Below, piece by piece: positions 23,695 through 34,709 of a stretch of 64,000 nucleotides of DNA. A program made the position numbers and the translations under genes. The notes beneath the pieces were generated by a model. The model was not told the origin of the DNA. It searched no databases and worked only from the letters and a program-made list of their open reading frames with translations. Every line of letters starts with the position of its first letter. The stretch's first letter is position 1. The stretch lies in contig JAZDSV010000012.1 of assembly GCA_036784855.1 (NCBI GenBank), positions 186,001-250,000 on the forward strand, in the 5' to 3' direction. This DNA is from Aphelidium insulamus (Eukaryota > Aphelidiomycota > Aphelidea > Aphelidiaceae).

Positions 23695-25775
23695 TCACGC
23701 CCGCCATGGACGTCGATTTTCCTTCTCAAGCACATCACGGGCGCGCTTCTTTGGAGGGCGACCGCGACCACGAACACGTTTCGGATCTTGCAGCTGTTCA
23801 GACTCCTCCACCTCATTCAGCTGCACATCAACACTGCCACGCCACGAGGATGCAAAAACGCGTCGTAAACGGCCAGTAATGTACGAAACAGGGGCCCACC
23901 ACTAACTGCACGATGAACTCGAACAGCCATCTCGCGTAGGTGCTGATATTGTCCTTTTGAAGATGTTGGCAGCTGTATTGCCTCGGTTGCCTCCTCATCA
24001 GCCGCAGCTTCAGAGGATGGTGGTGGTGCTGGCTCCACCATAGGTTCCACAACCGTTGCATTGTTGGCAATTTCAACCTCGACATGGTAACGCGTTCGAA
24101 AAGTCTCTTTTGGCAGCTCGGACATATTTTTTGCCTTGGCCCAGGCCAAGTAGTGTCGACATGGAATGCCATTAGATAGCATTCGTCCACATGAACACGT
24201 GTTGCTCTCGTGGCCGTCATACTCAACTGTGTGGTTACCATTAATGCTTGCAATCTTCCCTGTTTCAGCCAAGGTGAATGTGGCACTTTTGCTGAGCTCC
24301 TTCTTGAACTCCTTAAATGCCCAACGCGTAACTTTCTTTGCTACGTCCGCCTCGAATTCTATTGTAGTTTCTACCGCATTTCCTGCACTACTCCAATTCA
24401 GTTCAGGCAGAAAACACGTGAAACATACCGTATCAGCCGATTATCTTCCAGTCCGCGTCGCTCATCCTCATTCTCCAGTCGGCAGCTCATAATGGTTGAC
24501 ATAACGTCAACAAGTCGCTTCTCTGGGCCAACAAGTCGTTTAATCCAAGCATTCCATCCTTCAGAGCGTTGCGTGGTAGACATTCCTGCATCAAAGTGAT
24601 GTTTGGAGTAGGCATATACCCACTTCTGACGGCATCCGTAGAGACGTGACATATACGTGCACGAGTCACATGTCGTTTGCTGAGGTAAAGTTGGACTTGG
24701 CGGTTCTGTATTGTGCAACTGCTCACAGCAGCACACCAGTTGTTGCAACTTTGGAAACGCGTTGGTCTCAAACTCTTCAACTGACTTGTATGCCACACAC
24801 GCGTTAAACAACTGGAGAAATTCGGTGCGATGAGCGCCCATGGCTCGCCCAAGCTTCTTAATGACGTTTTTCTGGAAGTGCCACGCGCACAGTCGATGAA
24901 CAGTATTAGGGAAAACGGCGGCAACTGAAGCAGAAATGGCAGGATCATCGTCGGTGAAGAATGTCTCCGGCGGTACAACAAGCAACTTCTGGAATTGTCT
25001 GAATGCCCACGATATTGTTTCGATCGTTTCATCTGCCAGTAGACACACAGCAAACGTTACTGTGTGCCCATCGCCATCAACTCCCACAAATGGGGCAAGT
25101 GGCATACAAGAGAGTTCGTCTTGTACGTAGGGTCGAAGAGCACTGTATCGCCATATTTCTGCACCAGCTGCCGCTGGTCTCCATTTGCCCAAAATACGGC
25201 TTGCATGACGTTGTCGGTCTGTTTAATCATGTAGAAAAACTGGTTGTCGGCTTCGAACTGAGCTTGAAACGCGATAAGAATCTCTTCCGCCTGAGGCATT
25301 TGTGGCTTTAACTGCAACGAAGCTCGAAAATTCGCCACATCTTTCTTAGTCCACGTGCGCTGTACGTTAGAGAACTCTTGTCCAATAATTTCCATTATTA
25401 GCTGCACGTTTGCACTGGTGCGTGACAGAACTTCAATTTGTTCACGTATAGCCCGTGGGATAAATCGATTGCCAGGTAGCAAGTGCGCATACTTTTTCTT
25501 CACCATAGCATGATTGTGCTCCAGGTTGGCAAGATGTACGTGATATCCGGGGCGACCCTCATTGATATGAATCCACACCTGTATGAGCATAAATGACACG
25601 TGTGAACATGAACACTACATACCCTGAAAGGACAGTCACACTTAATCGAGTTTTGTGTGGTTTGCTTCCCGCTCTGGCTGCATACAATGCGACGACGGCG
25701 AACAACACCATCTTTAACCGCAACTGCCGAAAGTCGGACGGAAAATCCCTTGTGGACCGCATATTGGTTATTGGA

Positions 25776-25781
<6 letters not shown>
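23695..25781 (-). pseudogene. FAR1/MULE-type transposase gene with AT-hook tail, frameshifted
   Basis: From ATG 25781: a FAR1-type DNA-binding start (NQYAVHKGFSVRLSA, then Cys/His-bearing CDCPFR, and after an intron YHVHLANLEHNHAM). Next is a MULE transposase core (DTVLFDPTYKTN, PFVGVDGDGHTVTFAVCLL, FFTDDDPAISASVAAVFP, HRLCAWHFQKNVIKKLG), with the catalytic DDE-type acids in FDPTY and TDDDP. A second intron near 24430-24385 leads to a SWIM zinc finger (CSCGRMLSNGIPCRH). A third (about 23917-23832) leads to an AT-hook exon (RGRGRPPKKRARD) ending at 23695. The frame breaks at about 25102-25112 between YKTN and the PLAPFVG motif, consistent with loss of one base. No terminal inverted repeats were found nearby. 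It is either a dying Mutator-like transposon or a domesticated gene with a sequencing error. Confidence 0.75.
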
Positions 25782-25811
<30 letters not shown>

Positions 25812-25850
25812 TCACGGCCAAACTGCAAATATATATATATATATATGTAT
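25778..25850. repeat. (AT)n microsatellites at the 5' end of the FAR1/MULE gene
   Basis: Two alternating TA runs (about 25780-25807 and 25830-25845) separated by a short unique stretch. The proposed start codon of the transposase gene abuts the first run, so its true 5' end is uncertain. Confidence 0.9.
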
Positions 25851-26074
25851 ATTTACAGGTTGAACACATTTTATACTTGGCAGAGTATAAGATGCAGCTT
25901 CAGGGCACTATATGCAGTACATGGTGTACAAATGACACGCCAGCTGAGATAATGCAGATCAACATACTTTGCCATTAACAGCCAGCAGTTTGCACAGAGT
26001 GCAGCGATGTCACTCTCTCTCTCGAGTGCAAACAATAATAATCCCGTTAATGTAAACTGTATATATAAATGTGG

Positions 26075-26597
26075 CTACGAGTGCACTGCGTGGTAGACTG
26101 GCTGCAGTGGAGCTGCCCGCACCTGCTCCCAGTCCACCTCATCGTCCTTTTCCTCATCCAGCGCCCCAATAACAGATCTGCGACCAAATATATTAATATG
26201 TAATAACGATAAACTAAACTACATGTAAATAAGTGTATCTAGAGACTTCACTCACATGCTATCGCCGCGAATGAGATACAGCCCGAGCGGGATGACTTCA
26301 ACGCCACCATCTGTGCTGAATAGCCGCTCCTGGCACTGCTCCATTATCACATTGGTTGCCTGGTCGAACCCCTTTAGCGTGCCCTGGAGCATAGGAGTAA
26401 GAAGGGCGGGGCACGATGTGCAAGGCGGTCATCACGCAACGCACCAGAATAACTTTGCCGTCATTGGTTATGGCGAGTACACGCTCTGCATGCGTTATAG
26501 TTAGTGTTGGTGTCTATGCGCGTGCATATATGCTAAATGTGCGCCCAATATGGCGGTTGCGGTACGTACGGTTCACGTATGGCTGCAGGTCCGCCAT
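26075..26597 (-). CDS. LSM8: U6 snRNA-associated Sm-like protein LSM8
   Basis: Small gene in at least four short exons. It begins MADLQPYVNR (ATG 26597) and continues with ERVLAITNDGKVILV (Sm1 motif), then GTLKGFDQATNVIMEQCQER and VIPLGLYLIRGDS (Sm2, with the family's RGD). It ends DWEQVRAAPLQPVYH at TAG 26075, close to the LSM8 end IRAEPLNSV. LSM8 defines the nuclear Lsm2-8 ring that binds the U6 snRNA 3' end for splicing. Length (~95-100 aa) is normal. Confidence 0.92.
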
Positions 26598-26722
26598 TGA
26601 TTAAAATGAAGTAATCGCTGCCAGTTATTTATTAATGCCAGGGGAATCATGATGCCTTCCATGCAAAGAACACCCAACGGTCACAGCAATCTAATCTCGT
26701 TGCAGAAAATCGATATGTCAAT

Positions 26723-27575
<853 letters not shown>

Positions 27576-27639
27576 GTCTGCAAATAGTTGAATGCAGACT
27601 TTGAAAGTATATTGGGACAAGATTAAACAGAGCAACACT

Positions 27640-28933
27640 TCACGCGCCGCTCGCCGATGATGAAATGTTCATGCCGCCCAGCACGTGGCGCTGGTTGATG
27701 AGTGACCAGGTGGTGTAAAAGTCCGACTCGCATATCTTCTGGTCAGCGGCGTTGATCCCGCTGCAAAACTGGCAGCCCATATAGTGCTTCACAAACGGGT
27801 TCAGCTTGGGCAGTGTCGCCGGCGGAAAGTCGCGCCAGTACCCGTTGATGGTGAAGTCCTGCTCCAGATATGTTTTGGCGCGACCGTCCTCCAGTTGCCG
27901 GAGCACATGTGTGAACCCGTTCTGGTCAAAGAGGGCCCAGTCGTACTTGCCCAGTGCAGCGCGCATCTCTGCCTCGCGCCGCTTCCCATTATCCAGTCCA
28001 TAGTCAGTGACTAGTGTGAACAGTTTGCTGGACCACTCTCCAGCGCGCACAAAGAATACGCCAGTATTTAGTCCTATGTAAGGCGCTGTTAGGCTTGAAT
28101 GATACAGATATAATAACTTGCCCATGTGCGCATCACCCTCGTCAAAGAGCTGCCGGTCCTGTCCCCAGAGCACAAAATCTTTGCCGGCATCGTAGCGGGA
28201 CCACGGCACCTCGAACGCCATGTCAACCACCAGCGCGTCATAGTCCATCCACACCAGCCAGTCCCAGCCGTTGGTCTGCTTATCATCACCATCACTGTTT
28301 CCAGAAGACGACGACGAGCGGGCACGAAGCAGATCAGCCACCAGCGCCACCTTGTTCCACGCGCCGCCGATATCCGCACGTGTCAAGTGCGTGGCCAGGT
28401 AAAAGTCCCAGCCGTGTCGGCGTGCATAGTCCTGCTTGTTCTTGGCCGCGAGCATGTTGATGTAGTCGCCGGATTTGGAGCGGCATGCCGTCGGTGGGAT
28501 GGCGCTTATCAGCAGGACACGCGGTCCACGGTGACGTGCCGAACTGTCTGGTGCCGCTGTGCATGCAGCCTCTGGTGCGGTGTCTGTGCATGCGTAGTCA
28601 GTGACAGTGATGGGCGCAGTGGGTCACACCCCAAATATACTCACCGCCAACTGCCGTCGATGGTCGCGCGCCGGTAATGCGGCTGTGGACAGTGCGTATA
28701 GCAGAGGCGGTGCCGGCCACAGATGCCGCAACAGCATCGTCATCCAGGTGCAGCAAGTCTCGGCGGTGCTGCCGGGCTGCCGATGCCTGTTTGGCACGCA
28801 GAGCCGCCAGCCTGGTTCGCGGGTCCACCTCGGGTGTCTGGGCAATCTGTGGTGGGGGCAGTAGCAGCCACAGCAGCAGTATGATGGCACACGGGAGCAG
28901 GCCGATGCGCGATGGCCGCACTGCGATGGACAT
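27640..28933 (-). CDS. GT34 (GMA12/MNN10-type) galactosyl/mannosyltransferase, type II membrane protein
   Basis: ATG 28933 gives a short cytosolic start followed by a signal anchor (IGLLPCAIILLLWLLLPPP) and an Ala/Arg/His-rich stem. The lumenal domain has the family marks: NKQDYARRHGWDFYL, WNKVALVADLLR, WDWLVWMDYDALVVD (the metal- and sugar-nucleotide-binding D-x-D-like motif), YIGLNTGVFFVRAGEW, WALFDQNGFTHVL and HYMGCQFCSG. GT34 enzymes add alpha-linked galactose or mannose in the Golgi. At least one intron lies near 28600-28650. A 14-residue Ser/Gly/Asp insert (around RSSSSSGNSDGDD) sits before the D-x-D strand. Donor and acceptor sugars are not predictable here. Confidence 0.85.
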
Positions 28934-29528
28934 GTGGCTGTTATATATATATATATATATGGACACTATGTATGTGTATATGGACAATGGACAATGTAGA
29001 GCACTGTCAAGTGACGTGATGACAGCGGGCGATCGCTCGCGTATGCGTGGCAATGTATGTGTACAGCGATATCTATATTGTGTAAGGACATCAAATAAGA
29101 TGCATGTGGATATTATATAATATATAAGCATGCTCCATTCATTCGACGGACGGTAATAATCAGAATAAATGCGCGGTGCATGGCCACCTTCATGACCGAT
29201 AATGATCGGTTATATGCATCTGTACACATCTTATCTGCAGTAGTATTAGTTGGCTAAATCGCACCTCTCATCCCACCACACCCTCAAATATACAGAGAGC
29301 ATACATGCAGCAATCGATGTAGAAAATTAGACCATATGTCAGAGGTTTTGCTCAAAGTAGGAAGTAAAAGATTTTATATAGGGCACCGATCTTGACACTG
29401 GTCGAGTTGGGTCAGAGGCTCTATAACGCGTCCAGATGGACTGTGCCCCTCTAAGAATACAAATGGTAAATACAGTAGCACATATCCATCTATGCACATA
29501 TATGCATACATACCATACAACTGCAGAC

Positions 29529-29566
<38 letters not shown>

Positions 29567-29674
29567 TTAACTCTTATTTAAGTTAACACGGTCACTCCAC
29601 GACAGCGACATAAGATTGAATGGCACGACGTCATCGCTTGCTTACTTGTGCGCGAGTATCCAACGCGGCGCAAT
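28934..29674. other. Spacer with microsatellites between divergent genes
   Basis: About 740 bp separating the GT34 and ADCK1 genes. It holds (TA)n near 28943-28961 and (CA)n near 29533-29564. The rest is unique sequence with no frame or RNA gene I could support. Confidence 0.7.
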
Positions 29675-31477
29675 ATGGCGCGGCCGTTTCTGCGCTCCGC
29701 CAGCATACTGGGCGCCACTGGGCTGGTGCTGTACACTGTCGACACGCATCTGAATGCACGCACCTTCCAGCGCAACTTGCGCACGGCATATAATGGCCTG
29801 TGCATTGCCTGGGACTACAAGGTGCGCTTCGGCCCCGACGCCGACATCAACGCCATCCACCAGCGCACGGCCGACCGCATCCTCCGCACCTGTCAGCTCA
29901 ATGGTGGCCTATATGTCAAGTTTGGCCAGGGTACGTATGACAAGATGTATCCATGTACTGTACTTGACATTGATAGGAGTGGCATCAATGAACCATGTGC
30001 TGCCACCTCAGTTCGCCGAGACGCTGAGCTCGCTGTTCATGGACGCCCCGGCCATCTCATACGACCAGGTGGCCAAGGTTGTGTGTGAAGAGTTTGATGG
30101 AAGGCGGCCTGAGGATCTGTTCCGGCAGTTTGACCCGGTGCCCGTTGCCTCGGCCTCCATAGCGCAAGTGCACCGCGCCACCCTCCACGACGGCACCGAT
30201 GTGGCAGTCAAGTGGGTAGTGCATGGCATCCTACTTGAACTCATTTTGTACAGAGTCCAGAAAGACTACATTAAACAGCAGCTGTACTGGGACATGTTGG
30301 TGTATCGCACACTGCTGTCCATATTCGAGTACATGTTTGAACTGCCGCTCAGTTGGTCTGCCGAGTACACCGAGCGTCACATGCGTCAAGAGATTGATTT
30401 CCTTAACGAGGCGCGGAATGCTGAGCGTGCGCGCGCAGATTTCACGTCCGAGCCTGCGCTGACAGTGCACGTACCCGCCGTGCACTGGGAGTACACCACG
30501 TCTCGCGTGATGACCAGCGAGTGGATAGACGGTGTGGCACTGCACGAGTCAGACAAACTGGCCGCCGCTGGCTTCAGCATAACCGATGTCATGAAGCGCA
30601 TTGTCGACATCTTTTCCCATCAAATCTTTATCAGTGGCTTTGTTCACGGCGAGTTTAATTTAAAAGTATTCTTCATTTTTTGTCTAATACATATGAACGT
30701 GCAGCCGACCCGCATCCGGGCAATATTTTGGTGCGGTGGAAGGGAGGTGCCAGGGGAGGCACGGCAGAAATTTGTCTGCTGGACCACGGACTGTATGTGG
30801 AAGAGTCCGAGTCATTTCGACACGACTACTGCCTGTTCTGGAAATCTCTATTCCTGATGGACACTGCGCAAATGTCGCGTATTATAAACGGCTGGGGCAT
30901 CCATGATCTGGACATATTTGCCTCGGCCACCCTGCAACGCCCTTACAACACAAAGACGGCCACGCACCTATCGGCACAAAACCTCACTCGCGCCGACATA
31001 TACCGCATGCAGCTGGTCACCAAGGACCGCGTGCGCCAGTTTCTCACCAACACGGAGATGGTGCCACGGGAACTCATATTCATCGGCCGCAATCTGAACC
31101 TCATTCGCAGCAATAACAAGAGTTTTGGCTCCCCGGTCAATCGCATAAACATTATGGCCGAGTGGGCCGTGCGCGGACTCGGCTCCGACTGGCGTCAGTG
31201 GACACCGGCCACCTCGTCACAGCGTCGTTGGGGCGAGGGTGGACTGCTAGTGCGGACTGCGGATCGACTGGTTGCTCGGTGGAACATGGCACGGTTCCGA
31301 CTCAGTCTCTGGCTACTCTCGGCCGGGTTCTACTGGACGCGGTTGAAACAGCGCGCATCGTTATGGCTGTTTGAGCGTCGCACCGATGGACTGGAGGACA
31401 TTCTGGACCGACAGGTTGCGTCTCAGATGAACCGCAATTTCGGCGTTCAGCTCTCGGCCAAGTCATTTGACGCTTGA
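29675..31477 (+). CDS. ADCK1-type ABC1/UbiB atypical kinase, mitochondrial
   Basis: Exons start at ATG 29675 and end at TGA 31477, with introns near 29931-29975, 30211-30250 and about 30650-30705. The N-terminus ([20 protein letters not shown]) looks like a mitochondrial presequence plus a membrane helix. Core motifs of the ABC1 family follow: the KxGQ helix ([10 protein letters not shown]), [17 protein letters not shown] (the Ala-rich loop replacing the Gly-rich loop), VAVKVQ, a [14 protein letters not shown] helix, SGFVHADPHPGN (catalytic loop) and LLDHGLY (metal-binding DFG equivalent, here DHG). ADCK1 and yeast Mcp2 act in mitochondrial lipid homeostasis and cristae. The gene ends 30 bp before the left terminal repeat of the mobile element, so the 3' UTR or terminator probably lies inside the repeat. 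Confidence 0.9.
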
Positions 31478-31506
31478 CAGGAATAGAATTCATATACTGC
31501 ATAATA

Positions 31507-31650
31507 TTTATATAAGTAATAATGTATACCCCCCCCCCCCCCCCATATACACCCCCCTGGTTTTATAGTCGCTACTATTGCTGCCACATTTACTCTCCTA
31601 ATCCCTCTCCTAAGCTAAAACCCCGTCGGGATTTCTATCTCATCTCTACT
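31507..31650 (+). repeat. Left terminal inverted repeat of the element
   Basis: Matches the reverse complement of 39432-39574. Shared blocks are TTTATATAAGTAATAATG, the poly-C run (31529-31544), GGTTTTATAGTCGCTACTAT, and CGGGATTTCTATCTCATC. The two copies differ at scattered positions (roughly 80-85 percent identity by eye), so the insertion is not recent or the copies evolve separately. A weaker match (AATTCCAC) may extend it to about 31685. Confidence 0.85.
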
Positions 31651-31889
31651 AGTGACACGCCAGGATACCACGTCAAATTCCACGCACTATTTACAGCGGG
31701 CAGATTGAGTCCACGATATACTGGTAACCACTAATTTGGACTAGTCCCGTCGAAACTGAGAGACACAGTCACGTGAGAATACCACCACACTGGCAATTCC
31801 AATTCCAATCCCAGCGGACTCTGCCGAAACAGGGCAAATTCGGAATAAAAATTAATTTAAATTTATTTTCTCCACTAATACTATACAAA

Positions 31890-32492
31890 ATGCGCACAGT
31901 CATCCCGTGCACCACAGTCAGGTCCACGTATCTCAAGAAACTCCCGCTGGACACGGTCTACAAGGACCCTCGTAACGCGCATCTCTACCGCGTTCAATCC
32001 AAGCAGGTTGGAAATAAGCACTTGACTGTAGGCGCTCCATACGTGTCAGGCAATACTAAACCGATTGAACTACTCGATATTCCCGACAAGCACTTGAAGG
32101 TGTCTAATCCCGTCCGAGCCAATGCCGTTCTCATACTCAAGCAGAAGATTGCCACGTTGGAACTGTTGAACTCTGCACTACTATCGAATATCGCCACCTA
32201 TGCTCAAATTGTGAGTCTATTTGGTGGTAAGCTAAATGCGCGCACTGAACGAGGCATTTATTCGCTGTCCAATGGGCTTGTATTTCACTTTGATAGTGTT
32301 ACTGGTGAAGACCCTGGCGTTTCCGTTGAAAATGATATAGCCATCATTTTAAACAATCCTACAAAACTACACAGTCTCGTTCAATCTCAACCGCGTATTC
32401 AGTCAGAGCTACTGTCACTCATCACGTCATCTCCAGCATCGTCATCGCCGTCAATATCTTCAGCGTGTCTGTCAACTTCGACATCACCATAA
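31890..32492 (+). CDS. Orphan protein of the TIR element (200 aa)
   Basis: ATG 31890 follows a very AT-rich stretch (TTAATTTAAATTTATTTTC) that could act as a promoter. The product is about 200 residues and begins MRTVIPCTTVRSTYLKKLPL. It has a Leu/Ile-rich probable coiled-coil helix (NAVLILKQKIATLELLNSAL), a Gly-containing beta-like segment (GIYSLSNGLVFHFDSVTGED) and a Ser/Pro-rich tail. No domain was recognised. Its last 94 bp overlap the convergent RING gene, an arrangement unlike the surrounding host genes and common in compact viral genomes. An in-frame start farther upstream (31773) would add 39 residues of doubtful coding character. Confidence 0.6.
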   Translation: MRTVIPCTTVRSTYLKKLPLDTVYKDPRNAHLYRVQSKQVGNKHLTVGAPYVSGNTKPIELLDIPDKHLKVSNPVRANAVLILKQKIATLELLNSALLSNIATYAQIVSLFGGKLNARTERGIYSLSNGLVFHFDSVTGEDPGVSVENDIAIILNNPTKLHSLVQSQPRIQSELLSLITSSPASSSPSISSACLSTSTSP

Positions 32493-33255
32493 TCTCCTTC
32501 GTGTTGAACATTCCCGCCGAATATACTTATCGCGACTTCGCTAACATGCATTGGAATTATGGGCAAGTCTACCACTTCATTCAAGTCTTTCAATGATTTG
32601 TAGCAATGGCTTACCACGTCAGTCCTCACGACATAGTCTTTAGTGTTGGAAGCCGTAACTTGCAGTATACTCACAAGTTGTTCATTGTTGTCACTTTTAA
32701 TCAAGCCTACTCGATATCCATCCAACACGGCCTTAAACATTATGATTATGCCATCTATGAATATGACGGTGTTTTTGTGATTCTTTGACAACACCATCCG
32801 GTGTCGCGGCTTGGGGATGTACTTGTAGATCTACCGTTGACTGCGTCCGTTTCTTCTGTCCAGCTGGCGTCGCATTCATTCCTCAAGTGTTGTTCCAATG
32901 CACGACTTGTAATTGTCGTTTTGCACAAGAAGCACACTGAAGGCGCGTACTCGCAGACCTTCTCGTGTGCCTCAACACCCCACTTGAACGACCTATCTCG
33001 ACAGCCTGCATTGTTACATGGTTCCATCTGCGGATACAAGAGACGTTGCAGCAGCAAATTGTTAAACGTCGTGTTTACAATACACACGGGGCATTGTGCA
33101 TTTTTCACGGACTTATTACACGTATCACATACAAAATGATTTCCGCTGCAACACTGAATAAGCGGAAATGAAATGTCTTCATAGCAGATGCAACACGACA
33201 AGTCTTGCCTGCTTAATTGATATTCGATTTTGACTGGTTCGTGTTTACTCATCAT
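32399..33255 (-). CDS. RING / SIAH-like zinc-finger protein, possibly frameshifted
   Basis: The first part (ATG 33252) has a C3HC4 RING finger (CCICYEDISFPLIQC...FVCDTC...CPVC, residues ~21-58). Then comes a SIAH-type paired zinc region (CNNAGCRDRSFKWGVEAHEKVC...CFLCKTT...LEQHLRNEC). This layout is that of Seven-in-absentia E3 ubiquitin ligases, which are frequent in large DNA viruses. That frame stops at 32755. An overlapping frame, open from 32797 to 32399, continues with a beta-rich segment (FIDGIIIMFKAVLDGY; VSEVAISIFGGNV) and an Asp/Glu-rich tail. It could be the substrate-binding half joined by a frameshift, or a separate protein starting at MVLSKNHK. The 3' end overlaps the convergent orphan gene. 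Confidence 0.65.
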
Positions 33256-33291
33256 ACTGTATGAGGAGAAAATATTTTATTTACAGCTTAT

Positions 33292-34665
33292 CTAATCTTT
33301 TATCCAATTCCGCTCATTATTATCTTTACGCGTCAGCAGCCTGAGATTCCAGTACGCGTTAATGTTCGTAAAGTCTTCGTCTGTGACGTGCTCACTCCTG
33401 GGTCTTATGTGGTCTATTTCGTATCCTTTTGGTACAGAGCCATCAATCTTTAAATATTCCAGCAGTTCCCGTCGTGTCTTGAACGTATGTTGCTTGCAGT
33501 ACTCATCACTCACATTTCCTTTGCGAACGATATTGTTGATGACAGCCAGTGCTTCCACTCTTTTCTTGAATAACTCATCAGTTACTCTCCGCTCGCGTTT
33601 CTCTTTGGCCTTGAGCTTCTTGAAATCAGTGTCTGGAAGATTACTCATTGCCGAACTATCCGTAGTAACAACATTAATGAGGTCTTTGCAAGTTGCTCGA
33701 CTAATGGCCGTGTACTTCATCCTAGTTGACATCCTATTCCACTCGTGAATTGTGTATCGGTCTGTAAATGTCATTCCCTGACACTTGAACACTGTTGAGC
33801 AGTAGTTCACATAAAAATACTCCTTGAACATTTCCAAATCAATTTCTTGAACTTCACCCGTTTCATCGCACTTGACACGTAACCCGGTTTTCCCGGTTAT
33901 TGGCATTACCTTGTACGTACTACCATTTACCAGTAGCTTGGATTTGCAGTTCTTCATTACCATTAGAGGCGTGCCGGTAGTCAGCTGGACATCTTGCAAG
34001 TTCGGGTCACTTGGATTTGCTGGAACAGCAAGCATTCGTTTCTTCTTCAGTTTGTCCTGTTTCATCATAATGGCGTTTATTTCCTTACGCTTATTGTTTG
34101 TGTAGCATATGTGTATTCTTGTATTCGCAGTATCACCAAAGTCACACGGTGTAAGCTTGTCAATACGCGTATACAGGCAAAACATTTCATCATCCGAACG
34201 CCTATTGACAGTCAACTGTTGGAAGTTGCAGTTGACAAGTTCTTTTAGAATCTCCGAGTTGAAGTAGTCGTACGATTTCTCCTCAACTGCACCCAACTGT
34301 TCGTGGTCGCCAACGAGAATGAACTTGACGTTGGTATTCAGCTTGATTTCGTACAGCACCTCATAGACCGCGGCACTGAGCATACTGTACTCATCAATAA
34401 TGATGTGCTCGTATTTTCGTGCAGTCTTCAATGCCACGTCTCTGCTGTAGCTCCCATTGATGTCAATACCAAAGAATGTGTGTACTGTTTGACCACCTAT
34501 CAATTTCGCGGCCTTGTTTGTGGTTGCCAGCAGTGCATAATTGTCGAGTCCCTTGATAATCTCCTTTATTTTTGTGGATTTCCCAGTACCTGCTCTGCCG
34601 CACAATAACCGTTCTGCGAAGATTAACTGTTCTGAGCCAGTGCATTCATCATTCCAGCTCGACAT
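33292..34665 (-). CDS. SF1 helicase (Dda/RecD2/Pif1-like) with C-terminal HNH-like motif
   Basis: 457 residues from ATG 34665. Helicase motifs in order: I/Walker A CGRAGTGKST (K29), Ia LATTNKAAKLIGG, II HIIIDEYSML, III FILVGDHEQLGAV, a CYTNNKRKEIN segment, V VFKCQGMTFTDRYTIHE and VI YTAISRAT. These place it among the 5'-3' SF1B helicases used by viruses and mobile elements for DNA replication. The last ~45 residues contain EIDHIRPRS followed by NINAYWNLRLLTRKDNNE, the pattern of an HNH endonuclease (D-H...N...N-x-L). The fusion suggests a replication initiator or homing-type nuclease function (inference). The N-terminal domain before Walker A is only 22 residues, short for the family. The frame stays open upstream into the nested LTR to 34836, but that part is repeat-derived. 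Confidence 0.85.
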   Translation of the reverse strand: MSSWNDECTGSEQLIFAERLLCGRAGTGKSTKIKEIIKGLDNYALLATTNKAAKLIGGQTVHTFFGIDINGSYSRDVALKTARKYEHIIIDEYSMLSAAVYEVLYEIKLNTNVKFILVGDHEQLGAVEEKSYDYFNSEILKELVNCNFQQLTVNRRSDDEMFCLYTRIDKLTPCDFGDTANTRIHICYTNNKRKEINAIMMKQDKLKKKRMLAVPANPSDPNLQDVQLTTGTPLMVMKNCKSKLLVNGSTYKVMPITGKTGLRVKCDETGEVQEIDLEMFKEYFYVNYCSTVFKCQGMTFTDRYTIHEWNRMSTRMKYTAISRATCKDLINVVTTDSSAMSNLPDTDFKKLKAKEKRERRVTDELFKKRVEALAVINNIVRKGNVSDEYCKQHTFKTRRELLEYLKIDGSVPKGYEIDHIRPRSEHVTDEDFTNINAYWNLRLLTRKDNNERNWIKD

Positions 34666-34709
34666 CGGCAGAATGTAATGATAATCATTTCGAAATGGTA
34701 CTGATGCTG

